From assembly GCF_044068625.1 (NCBI RefSeq), contig NZ_JBIPKH010000009.1:42923-106922 (forward strand): 64,000 nt of DNA. The letters are read 5' to 3'. Shown here one piece after another: positions 23,756 through 31,004 of this stretch. The first letter of the stretch is position 1; each line of letters starts with the position of its first letter. The DNA is from Desulfurivibrio sp044068625. Its GTDB lineage: Bacteria > Desulfobacterota > Desulfobulbia > Desulfobulbales > Desulfurivibrionaceae. Both the position numbers and the translations under genes were made by a program. The notes beneath the pieces were generated by a model, which was given only the letters and a program-made list of their open reading frames with translations, was not told the DNA's origin and did no database searches.

Positions 23756-24702
23756 CCCACGACCCAGACCGCCACCTGTTCGGCCATCAGCAGCACCCGG
23801 TCGGAGACCCCGCGGAAAATTCCCTTGCGGGCCTCGGGGCCGCGCCGGCCCATGACGATGGTGCCGTAATCATCCATCAGAGCCTGGCGGATGATCTGGC
23901 GGCTGGGCTCAAATCCCGCCGCGGTTTCAAGCTCGGAGATCCGCTCGGCGGGGAAGCCCGCTTCCACCAGGATTTGCCGGGGGGCGCGGAAGAGGCCGTC
24001 GGGGCGATTGAGGTGCTGTTCGCACCAGGCCGGCTCCCAGTGCTGGTGAAACTCCTCCGGGGTGGGGCGGGGTCGGGCGGCCAGGATGGCAGTGGAGTGG
24101 AAAAGGGTGATCTCAGCCCGGGGGTGGCCGCGCAGCATAAAGGCGAGGTGGTCCACCGCCAGCAGGGCGTAAGGGGTGTTGTCCACCGGGACCAGGAAGC
24201 GCTGGTTTTCGATCCGGCCATCGATCACCCAGAGGGGGAGCTCACGGGAGCGTTCAAAGATATCGTTGGAGACACTGCCCAGCAGCATCTCTTCCAGCTT
24301 GGTCATCCCTCGGCGGCCCACCGCCACCGCGTCATATCGCCCCTGGCGGGCCCGGTTGGCGATATCCTGGGGCACGCTGCCGGAGCTGACCCCCACCTCC
24401 TGGCCGACCCGCTCCGGGGCAATTCCCCGCTGGCTGAGAAAATCGGCGGCCTCATGGAGGAATCCCTTGTGGGCCACCAGTTTTTTGCGGGTCTGGGGGC
24501 TCATCATGTTGGCTCGCTCCGCTTCGCTCAGCCATTCGCTGCCCGGTGGCAGGCTGGCCCCGGTGACCAGAGTGAGCAGGTGTAGATCCACGTCGTCCTG
24601 GTCGGCAAAGAGTCCGGCCAGGTAGTGGAGGGTGTTGCGGCTGTGGCGGGAACCGTCCAGGGCCACCAGGATTTTACGGTTGGGCTGGGGCGTACCTTCC
24701 AT
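23752..24702 (-). CDS. tandem universal stress protein (UspA family)
   Basis: 316 residues from the ATG at 24702; an in-frame upstream start would add 13 residues without homology. There are two Usp domains. The first is ~10-160 (KILVALDGSRHSRNTLHYLA, ending in the ATP-binding type GRRGMTKLEEMLLGSVSNDI). The second is ~170-316 (RFLVPVDNTPYALLAVDHLA, ending MGRRGPEARKGIFRGVSDRV). Both keep G-x-R-G-x(9)-G-S/V-like nucleotide motifs. It overlaps the transglutaminase start and follows the KamA gene after 54 bases. Confidence 0.9.
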   Translation of the reverse strand: MEGTPQPNRKILVALDGSRHSRNTLHYLAGLFADQDDVDLHLLTLVTGASLPPGSEWLSEAERANMMSPQTRKKLVAHKGFLHEAADFLSQRGIAPERVGQEVGVSSGSVPQDIANRARQGRYDAVAVGRRGMTKLEEMLLGSVSNDIFERSRELPLWVIDGRIENQRFLVPVDNTPYALLAVDHLAFMLRGHPRAEITLFHSTAILAARPRPTPEEFHQHWEPAWCEQHLNRPDGLFRAPRQILVEAGFPAERISELETAAGFEPSRQIIRQALMDDYGTIVMGRRGPEARKGIFRGVSDRVLLMAEQVAVWVVG

Positions 24703-24756
24703 AATGGAATTGAGGATACCACGATTGGAGAAGGCGGCCAAACAAGAAATGGCCGC

Positions 24757-25824
24757 TCAGGGATCGGGGTACTGACAGGGGCGGCCGTTGTAGCTGATAA
24801 AACGCAACCCATCCGGGCCCAAATTCTGCCGATAGTCGGGAGTCAGGGGAATCTTGCCGGCTCCCTCGGGGGCGTCCAGGGCGAAGGTGGGGGTGGCCAG
24901 CCCCGAGGTGTGACCGATCAACTCCCGCATGATGGCCAAGCCCTGGGCCACCGGAGTCCGAAAATGGTTGGTGCCCCGGCTGAGGTCGCCCTGGAAGAGG
25001 TAGTAGGGCTTGACCCGGATTCTGAGCAAGCCCCGCATCAACTCCTTGATGGTGGCGGCATCGTCGTTGACCCCTTTGAGCAGCACGGTCTGGTTGCCCA
25101 GGGGGATGCCGGCATCGGCCAGGCGGGCGCAGGCCCGGGCCGCTTCCGGGGTGATTTCGCGGGGATGGTTGAAGTGGGTGTTGATATAGAGGGGGTGAAA
25201 TTTTTTCAGCAACCCGGCCAACTTTGCGGTGATTCTTTGGGGCAGGGTACAGGGCACCCGGCTGCCGAGGCGAACAATCTCCAGATGGGGAATCCGGCGC
25301 AGCTCGGTCAGCAGCCAGGCCAGTTCCCCGTCGGGCAGCAACAGCGGGTCGCCGCCGGAGAGCAGGACGTCGTGGATGGCCGGGGTCCGGGCCAGGTAGG
25401 CCAGGGCGGGTTCCAGCCCTTTGCGGCCGACGGTGAGGGCGGCGGTGCCCACCTTCCGTTTGCGGGTGCAGAAGCGGCAGTACATGGCGCACTGGGCGGC
25501 GACCAGCAACAGGGCCCGGTCGGGGTATTTGTGGACCAGGTTGGCCACCGGGCTCAGCCGCTCCTCGGCCAGGGGGTCTTCGGGGCAGACCGAGTCGGTG
25601 AGCTCCCGGGGATCGGGAATGGCCTGGCGCCAGATGGGATCACCGGGTTTCTCGATCAGGGCCAGATAGTAGGGGTTGATCCGCAGGGGATAGCGGGCGG
25701 CCACCGCCCGCAGGGGCTCGGGGTCGAGACCGAAACGGGCGGCCAGCTCTTCGGGGCTGGTCAGGGAGGCCGCCAGCAGGCGTTGCCAGGGCGGCCATTG
25801 GGAGGGGGGAGCGGGGGTGGTCAT
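24757..25824 (-). CDS. KamA/YodO-family radical SAM aminomutase-like protein
   Basis: 355 residues. The radical SAM cluster motif is Cys112-x3-Cys116-x2-Cys119 (QCAMYCRFCTRK). The downstream blocks (VLLSGGDPLLL, RIPHLEIVRLGSRVPCTLP, NTHFNHP, NQTVLLKGVND) match lysine 2,3-aminomutase and EpmB, as does the PLP-lysine region FALDAPEGAGKIPL near the end. It is shorter than classical KamA (~415) and nearer EpmB (~340). No EF-P or epmA gene lies here, so substrate assignment (free lysine, EF-P lysine or glutamate) is open. It overlaps the VTT gene by 4 bases. Confidence 0.88.
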   Translation of the reverse strand: MTTPAPPSQWPPWQRLLAASLTSPEELAARFGLDPEPLRAVAARYPLRINPYYLALIEKPGDPIWRQAIPDPRELTDSVCPEDPLAEERLSPVANLVHKYPDRALLLVAAQCAMYCRFCTRKRKVGTAALTVGRKGLEPALAYLARTPAIHDVLLSGGDPLLLPDGELAWLLTELRRIPHLEIVRLGSRVPCTLPQRITAKLAGLLKKFHPLYINTHFNHPREITPEAARACARLADAGIPLGNQTVLLKGVNDDAATIKELMRGLLRIRVKPYYLFQGDLSRGTNHFRTPVAQGLAIMRELIGHTSGLATPTFALDAPEGAGKIPLTPDYRQNLGPDGLRFISYNGRPCQYPDP

Positions 25825-26534
25825 CGTTCACACCCTTGGGATTGGGCGGCCAGTGTTTGTTGCGCCTGGCGGTTGCGCATGAACCAGATGCTGAAAATCA
25901 GCAGTACCAGGGCCGCCGTGGCCAGTTGCATCAGGCTCAGCCAGCGGCCCTCCTCGGCCAGGCCGCTGCCGATGAGGCTGGCGGCGGTGCCCAGGGGCAA
26001 GAAGCCCAAGAAGGTGCCCAGGAGGAAGGTGCGAATATTCACGGCGCTGAAGCTCAGGCTGATATTGATCATCAGGTTGCTGATCGGCAGCAGCCGCACC
26101 AGGAAGACCGAAACAACCGAGGGTTCCAGTCGGGTGATCCAGCCGGCCAGGCGTTGGCGGCCCAGGCGCTCCCTGACCCACTGCCGGCCGCCCCAGCGGA
26201 AGAGGCTGAAACAGATGAAGGAGGCCAGCATGGCGGCACTCAGGGTGCTGAGCAGGCCGCCGGTAAAGCCGAAGAGAAAGCCCCCCAGGGTAAAGAGCAG
26301 CAACCGGGGGGTGCCGAAGGTGAGCAGAAGGGTGGCCAGTCCCAGGAAAAGGGCCAGGCTTCGGGGGCCGCCGGTCGTCAGGGTCTCGCGCAGAGCCAGC
26401 AGGTCACGCCAGTTTTCACCCAGGGTGGTGAAGTTGAGGACCCCGTAAACCGTCAGAACCAGCAGGAAGAGCAGGAACAGCGGCTTGGCGGTGGCGGAGG
26501 GGCGGGAGTTCATCTTTCCCGGGGGCCCGGTCAT
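25821..26534 (-). CDS. TVP38/TMEM64 (VTT/DedA-like) inner membrane protein
   Basis: 237 residues from the ATG at 26534, which overlaps the preceding small gene's stop by ATGA. About five to six hydrophobic segments are visible. The VTT-domain core is recognisable in FTLGGFLFGFTGGLLSTLSA (~105-125) and in the LLPISNLMINISLSFSAV re-entrant segment with GTFLGFLPLGTA. Related proteins are implicated in lipid scrambling or envelope homeostasis. That would fit cotranscription with lptFG, but the role here is inferred. Confidence 0.87.
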   Translation of the reverse strand: MTGPPGKMNSRPSATAKPLFLLFLLVLTVYGVLNFTTLGENWRDLLALRETLTTGGPRSLALFLGLATLLLTFGTPRLLLFTLGGFLFGFTGGLLSTLSAAMLASFICFSLFRWGGRQWVRERLGRQRLAGWITRLEPSVVSVFLVRLLPISNLMINISLSFSAVNIRTFLLGTFLGFLPLGTAASLIGSGLAEEGRWLSLMQLATAALVLLIFSIWFMRNRQAQQTLAAQSQGCER

Positions 26535-26719
26535 GGTTTCTCCTTGGGTTTGAAGAGCTGGCACTGGAGGCCGGAATTGCTGAACACTACCAGGGCCGGG
26601 TTATGGGCCGACTTGAAACCCATGGCCCGGCAGCCGTAAGGGTTGGCCGGCTCATGGGTGATATAGAAGTAGCGGCAGGCAAAGCAGTTGGGCCGCTTTT
26701 CCCGGGGTTCAGAGACCAT
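26531..26719 (-). CDS. 62-residue Cys protein, uncharacterised
   Basis: 62 residues with cysteines 12, 15, 30 and 53: NCFACRYFYITHE then NPYGCRAMGFKS, and a late Cys in SGLQCQLFKP. The spacing looks like a zinc ribbon or small iron-sulfur fold. I recall similar short proteins as conserved hypotheticals in anaerobic proteobacteria but know no function. It overlaps the ASKHA ATPase gene by 11 bases and the VTT gene by 4, so all three are translationally coupled. Codon use is like the neighbours, which supports a real gene. Confidence 0.75.
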   Translation of the reverse strand: MVSEPREKRPNCFACRYFYITHEPANPYGCRAMGFKSAHNPALVVFSNSGLQCQLFKPKEKP

Positions 26720-27350
26720 GGCTCAGTCCCTCCAGCAGGACGAAGCGGCCCAGGGGGTTGACCCGGCAGGGCAGGCTGCCGACGAAAACCGGGTTATCGC
26801 AAAGCCCGCCGGAAAGGTAGAGCTGTTCCGGCTCCCCGGCGAAGCGGTAGGCGTTGAGGGCGATCCCCTTGATCAGCCGGGCCACCGCCTCCTCTTCGGT
26901 GACACCGTTGACCACCGCGTCGAAGATGTCGCTTAAGCCCAGCACCCCGCAGGTCACCGAAAAGCTGCGCTTGGGCACCTCCATCTTCTGACAATCCAAC
27001 TGATAATAACGTTCCAGCAGTTCGATGGTAAAGCCCATGGAGGCGCCGCATTCGGCGTTCCAGCCCATATCGGCCAGTTTGCCGTTTTTATAGCGGATAA
27101 ATTTGATATCCCGGCTGCCGCAATCCAGCAGGAGAAAGTCGGGGCGGTCGATCAGGGCTTGGCCGCCCCGGGCCAGGGCCACCAGTTCATTGACCGAGGT
27201 GTGGCCGAAGCGGCGGGCGTTGTGGCCGGTGGCCACATCGACCCTGGTCTCCGGCGGCAACTCGCGGGTGGCGATTATGGCCGGTCCGGCGGCGCCAAGG
27301 CCCAGGTCCAGGATCTTGCTGTAGGAGGTGCCGAAATCGCCGATGATCAT
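26709..27350 (-). CDS. HgdC/BadF-type ASKHA ATPase, short, candidate reductive activator
   Basis: 213 residues from the ATG at 27350, where the frame begins MIIGDFGTSYSKIL, the ASKHA phosphate-1 loop. The longer upstream frame only shadows the neighbouring gene. Phosphate-2 is DCGSRDIKFI (~76-85) and the adenosine motif YLSGGLCDNP (~178-187). Two cysteines that in 2-hydroxyacyl-CoA dehydratase activators ligate the inter-subunit [4Fe-4S] cluster are present: Cys101 (NAECGASMGFTIELLE) and Cys134 (TCGVLGLSDIF). These proteins couple ATP hydrolysis to low-potential electron transfer. It is shorter than usual (~260). It overlaps its Cys-rich upstream partner by ATGA. The client is presumably that partner. 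Confidence 0.85.
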   Translation of the reverse strand: MIIGDFGTSYSKILDLGLGAAGPAIIATRELPPETRVDVATGHNARRFGHTSVNELVALARGGQALIDRPDFLLLDCGSRDIKFIRYKNGKLADMGWNAECGASMGFTIELLERYYQLDCQKMEVPKRSFSVTCGVLGLSDIFDAVVNGVTEEEAVARLIKGIALNAYRFAGEPEQLYLSGGLCDNPVFVGSLPCRVNPLGRFVLLEGLSHGL

Positions 27351-28156
27351 TCGCTTACCCCCGACAGTTCCAGGAAGGCCTGGATCTTGGCCTTGGCGCT
27401 GCCGCCGCAGTGCAGATCCGCGTCCAGGTAGAGGGCCTGGGGGTGGCGATCGGCCAGATAGCGGGCCAGGGCGGTTTTGGGGCAGAAGGACTGGGCGAAA
27501 AAGACGGTGGGGATCTCCGGCCGGCAGTGGATCTCCAGGAGGTGATCGGCGGGGGTTTTGTTTTCCATGCAGCGGCTCCAGCCATAAACATGGGTGTCGG
27601 CGGGGAACAACTCCAGCAGGCTGAAGTCCCGGGGCGGCACCCCCCAGAAGCCGGCGCTGGGCGGGCAGGATGGGGGAGTGTCCCGGCCGGGTTCCGCCGC
27701 CAGGACCCCGGCGGTGATTCTTTGCAGTTTTTCCAGCAGGGGCAGATTGCTGCGGCAGATCGGGTTGCCCAGCCTGCTTTGGTCCAGATTTTGGCAGGTG
27801 AAGACCGGAACCGCCACGGCCTGCCGGAGAATTTCGGCGGTGTAGCGGGCCCCGTCGCATTTGCCGGGACCGATGTCGATGATGATCGCGTCCAGGGTGG
27901 CGGCCAGGTGGAGGGCGTTGAGGACCACGGTGCGGAGGATGCCGCAGTAAACCTGGGGCAGCAGGGCGGCGGTCCGGCCGAAATCGGCCTCCACCAGCAG
28001 GGCGTCCAGGTCGCTGATCCGCACCCCGGCTTCGTTGAGCCGGGCGATCAGGGCCCGGGGAGGCACGCCGACAATGCCGACATGCTTCAGGCCGGTCACC
28101 TCGATCTCCGGTGGGGTTCCGGGCTGGCTGGGGATCGTAAAGGGCATCCTATCCAT
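27347..28156 (-). CDS. Cys-rich protein, possibly distant HgdB-like dehydratase component
   Basis: 269 residues with nine cysteines (71, 100, 121, 134, 164, 196, 211, 225, 250). The segment YCGILRTVVLN followed by LDAIIIDIGPGKCDGARY resembles the HgdB/BcrC-type pattern of a first cluster cysteine and then a C-D-x-x-R turn. Later cysteines (GWSRCMENK, QSFCPKTAL) could complete a site. I cannot confirm homology by eye, and no acyl-CoA enzymes are near. Translational coupling (ATGA) to the HgdC-like ATPase is the strongest argument that it is the electron-accepting partner. Its start overlaps lptG by 8 bases; Met4 would avoid the overlap. Confidence 0.55.
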   Translation of the reverse strand: MDRMPFTIPSQPGTPPEIEVTGLKHVGIVGVPPRALIARLNEAGVRISDLDALLVEADFGRTAALLPQVYCGILRTVVLNALHLAATLDAIIIDIGPGKCDGARYTAEILRQAVAVPVFTCQNLDQSRLGNPICRSNLPLLEKLQRITAGVLAAEPGRDTPPSCPPSAGFWGVPPRDFSLLELFPADTHVYGWSRCMENKTPADHLLEIHCRPEIPTVFFAQSFCPKTALARYLADRHPQALYLDADLHCGGSAKAKIQAFLELSGVSE

Positions 28157-29231
28157 TCCTGCTGATGAAGTACCAGCCCAGCCCCCCGGCCACGAGGTGG
28201 ATCAGCCAGGCGGTCAGGGCGGGAGGCAGGTAGGCGGCCCCGGCCATGGCCTGGCCCACGCTCCACAGCCCCCAAGTGATGAAGGCCAGCATGGCGGCGG
28301 CGGGAATGGCCAAAGCCAGATCCCGGCCCCGGCCCCGGTGCATCCAAAGCAGCAACGGGATGCCGGTTAGCAGCAGGGGCAGGCCCAGGAGGATGTAGGA
28401 GGTTTTCTTGTGCAACTCCAGTCTGGCTTCCTGGCGGCGGGGGCTGGCCGCCGGCGAGCTGGCCTGGCGCCACAAGGTACTCAGTGATCGTTCCGCCAGG
28501 GCGTAGGGGGGCAGGAAGAAGTCGGCCGGTTTTTCCGGTAACTCCATCTGCCGTTGCTGGAAGATCTCGCTGCCGAACTCCCGGCCCTCCCGGTCGCCGC
28601 TCTTGATCTGGCCGTTGTGCAGGGTCCACCGGTTTCCGTCCCAGCTGGCTTTTGCGGCGGTGATCAGGGCGGTGAGCCGGAAATCGCCATCCCGAAGCAG
28701 GTAGGTGAAATCGTGCAGCTCGGTCTGGTCCTCCTCCGAGGGGATAAAGGAGTAGAGCCCTTCGGCGCCCCGATGGTAAATTCGGCCATGGCGTTCGATC
28801 CCCTTGGCGCTCTGCTGGCGAACCTGCTCGTACCAGATCCGGTTGGTTTCGGCCATGGTCGGGGGCAACAGCCACTGGCTCAGGGCCAGGGTCAGCAGGG
28901 TGGTGGTCGTGGCGGCCAGCAGCAGGGGGCGGATGATCCGGGGGGTGCTCAGACCGGCGGCCTGCAGGGCCATCATTTCATGATGACGATTGAGCAGGCC
29001 CAGGGTGATGATCCCGGCCAGCAGCAGACAGATCGGCATGATCTGTTCGATGATAAGCGGAATTTTGAGCAGGAGATAGTTGACCGCCATCCCCATCCCC
29101 AGCTCGGCGGCCAGGAAATTGTCCACCCGTTCAAAAAAATCGATCAGCAGGTAGATGGCCAGGAGTGAGCCCATTACCAGGGCCAGATTGCGGAAAAACT
29201 GGCCGATGAGATAGCGGTCGACCAGTTTCAT
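28149..29231 (-). CDS. lptG: LPS export permease LptG
   Basis: 360 residues of the YjgP/YjgQ family. It has membrane helices near 15-35, 55-77 and 97-117, a periplasmic beta-jellyroll of ~150 residues (ITAAKASWDGNRWTLHNGQI), and three C-terminal helices (~275-355). LptG with LptF and LptB extracts lipopolysaccharide from the inner membrane. The N-terminal MKLVDRYLIGQFFRNL is the usual LptG start. It overlaps lptF by 4 bases, consistent with a stoichiometric pair. Confidence 0.93.
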   Translation of the reverse strand: MKLVDRYLIGQFFRNLALVMGSLLAIYLLIDFFERVDNFLAAELGMGMAVNYLLLKIPLIIEQIMPICLLLAGIITLGLLNRHHEMMALQAAGLSTPRIIRPLLLAATTTTLLTLALSQWLLPPTMAETNRIWYEQVRQQSAKGIERHGRIYHRGAEGLYSFIPSEEDQTELHDFTYLLRDGDFRLTALITAAKASWDGNRWTLHNGQIKSGDREGREFGSEIFQQRQMELPEKPADFFLPPYALAERSLSTLWRQASSPAASPRRQEARLELHKKTSYILLGLPLLLTGIPLLLWMHRGRGRDLALAIPAAAMLAFITWGLWSVGQAMAGAAYLPPALTAWLIHLVAGGLGWYFISRNG

Positions 29232-30433
29232 CGGTCGTCTCCTTCCCGTGCCGTGTCCGCCCGCCGCCAGTGGCCCAGGCGCTGGCCGCCCTCCTGGACC
29301 AGTTGAATCAAGCGTTCCAGCCAGGGATGACCCAGCTCCAGGGCGCTGCGCCGCAGGAGATAGAGGGCCAGGATCAGAAAGATCAGGTTGGGCAGCCAGA
29401 CGGCCGCCGCCACCGGCAACTGGCCGTTTTCGGCAAAGGATTTGGCGGCGGTCAGCAGCACGTAATAGCCGACAAAGGTGGCCAGGCCCAGGGGGACCCC
29501 CAGGGCGACCCGGCTGCCCTGGCCGATCTGGCTGAGGCTGAGGCCCAGCACGCTGAAGAGAAAACAGCCCACCGGCAGGGCCAGGCGCTGGTGATACTCG
29601 AGAATTAAGGTGGGGTAATAGCGATGCTCCGGTCCCAGTTGCTCCGCCCTGGCCAGCAGCTCCTGCTGGGTCATGTTGCCCCGGCTGGGATGTCCCATGG
29701 TCGGGTACTGGAGGGGGATCTCCAGGCTGTAGCGTTCAAAGGTGATGGTTTGGGTTTTGCCTTCCCGCGCCAGGTGGAGACTGCCGTCGGTCAGTTCCAG
29801 GGTGGCCAGGCCGCTGGCCTTGTCGGCCTGGAGGCGGCCACCGACGGCGATCACGGTCAGGGGGTTGGCGGCGTCCCGCAGATCGGAAAGATAAACCCCC
29901 CGCCAGGAGCGATCTTCGGGGGAGACCTCCTCCACGTAGAGGACCACCTCGCCCAGGCCTTCGCTGAAGCTCTTCTCCCGCACCCCCCGCTCGATCTTCT
30001 CCTTGGCCAGGTGCAGCAGTAACTGGTTCATGGCCGTGGTCCCCTTGGGGATCAGGATCGTGGAGGTGGCCAAGGTCAAGAGGGCGGTGATGAGGCCGAA
30101 GAGCAGCACCGGCGGCAGCATGCGGACCAGGCCGATGCCGGCAGCCTTCAGGGCCATGATCTCCAGGTCGCCCCGCATCCGGGTAAAGGCGATGACCACC
30201 GCCATCATCGCCGCCATGGGAATGGAGAAGCGGAGCAGGGCCGGGGTGATGTAGATAATGATCCGGACAAAATCGGCCAGGCCGATCCCCAGGCCGAAGA
30301 TGCTGTCCAGCAGGGGGACCAGGCGGCCGAGGAAGAGGATGGCGTTTAGCACCAGGAGGGCGGCGAAAAAAGGGGCCAGCATCTCGGTGAGCAGGTAGGT
30401 GTATAGCAGCAGTGGAATTTTTTTCATGGTCAC
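29228..30433 (-). CDS. lptF: LPS export permease LptF
   Basis: 401 residues. It has the same six-helix plus periplasmic jellyroll plan as LptG: N-terminal KKIPLLLYTYLLTEMLAPFF, then RIIIYITPALLRFSIPMAAM and FTRMRGDLEIMALKAAGIGL (the coupling region that meets the LptB ATPase). The periplasmic domain is ~135-270. The C-terminal ~50 residues extend past the last helix. crcB lies 9 bases upstream and lptG follows with a 4-base overlap. Codon 3 is also Met, so the start may be two codons later. Confidence 0.93.
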   Translation of the reverse strand: MTMKKIPLLLYTYLLTEMLAPFFAALLVLNAILFLGRLVPLLDSIFGLGIGLADFVRIIIYITPALLRFSIPMAAMMAVVIAFTRMRGDLEIMALKAAGIGLVRMLPPVLLFGLITALLTLATSTILIPKGTTAMNQLLLHLAKEKIERGVREKSFSEGLGEVVLYVEEVSPEDRSWRGVYLSDLRDAANPLTVIAVGGRLQADKASGLATLELTDGSLHLAREGKTQTITFERYSLEIPLQYPTMGHPSRGNMTQQELLARAEQLGPEHRYYPTLILEYHQRLALPVGCFLFSVLGLSLSQIGQGSRVALGVPLGLATFVGYYVLLTAAKSFAENGQLPVAAAVWLPNLIFLILALYLLRRSALELGHPWLERLIQLVQEGGQRLGHWRRADTAREGDDR

Positions 30434-30442
30434 TAAGATCTT

Positions 30443-30814
30443 TCACCAGCGGCGGGCCAGCAGCATGCCGACAAACACCAGGCCGATGCCCAGGATGTTG
30501 CTGACCCCGACGTAAACCAGGGCGGTTTTCCACTCGCCTATCCGGATCAGATCGGTGGTTTCCCGAGCGAAGGTGGAGAAGGTGGTGAAACCACCCAATA
30601 TACCGGTAAAAAGGAAAAGCCGCCACTCCTGGGTGAGCCGGCTGTCAACCAGCAGGTACCAGAGAAAGCCGATGGAGAGGCAGCCCAGCAGGTTGGCGGC
30701 TAAAGTACCGTAAGGGAAGCCGGCCCCGGCCGGTCGCTGGACCAGCAGGAAGATCAGGTGGCGCAGCAGCGAGCCGATGGCGCCGCCGGCCATGATGGCG
30801 ATGATATTCAGCAT
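30443..30814 (-). CDS. crcB: fluoride channel Fluc/CrcB
   Basis: 123 residues, four membrane helices, starting at the ATG 30814. Family signature residues are present: GGAIGSLLRHL (residues 10-20), the YGTLAANLLGCLSIGFLWYL pore helix with Asn41, and GILGGFTTFSTFARET (71-86) with the Phe-box and Na-site glycine/threonine residues. It exports fluoride as a dual-topology dimer, and one copy is enough for function. It heads the long minus-strand gene string. Confidence 0.96.
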   Translation of the reverse strand: MLNIIAIMAGGAIGSLLRHLIFLLVQRPAGAGFPYGTLAANLLGCLSIGFLWYLLVDSRLTQEWRLFLFTGILGGFTTFSTFARETTDLIRIGEWKTALVYVGVSNILGIGLVFVGMLLARRW

Positions 30815-31004
30815 GGAAACTCCATCACTCCCTTTGCCGCCGGGGGACTGTTGAACATCCCCTCCTTTTACCATGCAGACCCGATTCAGTTGTTGTAAAC
30901 TGTTCCGCTTGGCAAAAAAATGAACTTTTATCATTCCCGGGACCCGGGTGCAAGCTGTAACCTCGTTGGGTCGGCCGGGATCTTGGCGCGGTAAGGAGAG
31001 GATA

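Noticed and set aside
27351..27860. N-terminal extension of the ASKHA ATPase gene
   Set aside because: The upstream part of that frame is proline/glycine/arginine-rich nonsense lying across the Cys-rich gene; the ASKHA fold starts precisely at the ATG 27350.
30815..30880. fluoride riboswitch upstream of crcB
   Set aside because: The leader has pieces reminiscent of the motif (GGGGATG ... CCCC, and TGATGGAGTTTCC just before the start codon), but the required pseudoknot and second stem cannot be assembled and the candidate runs into the start codon.
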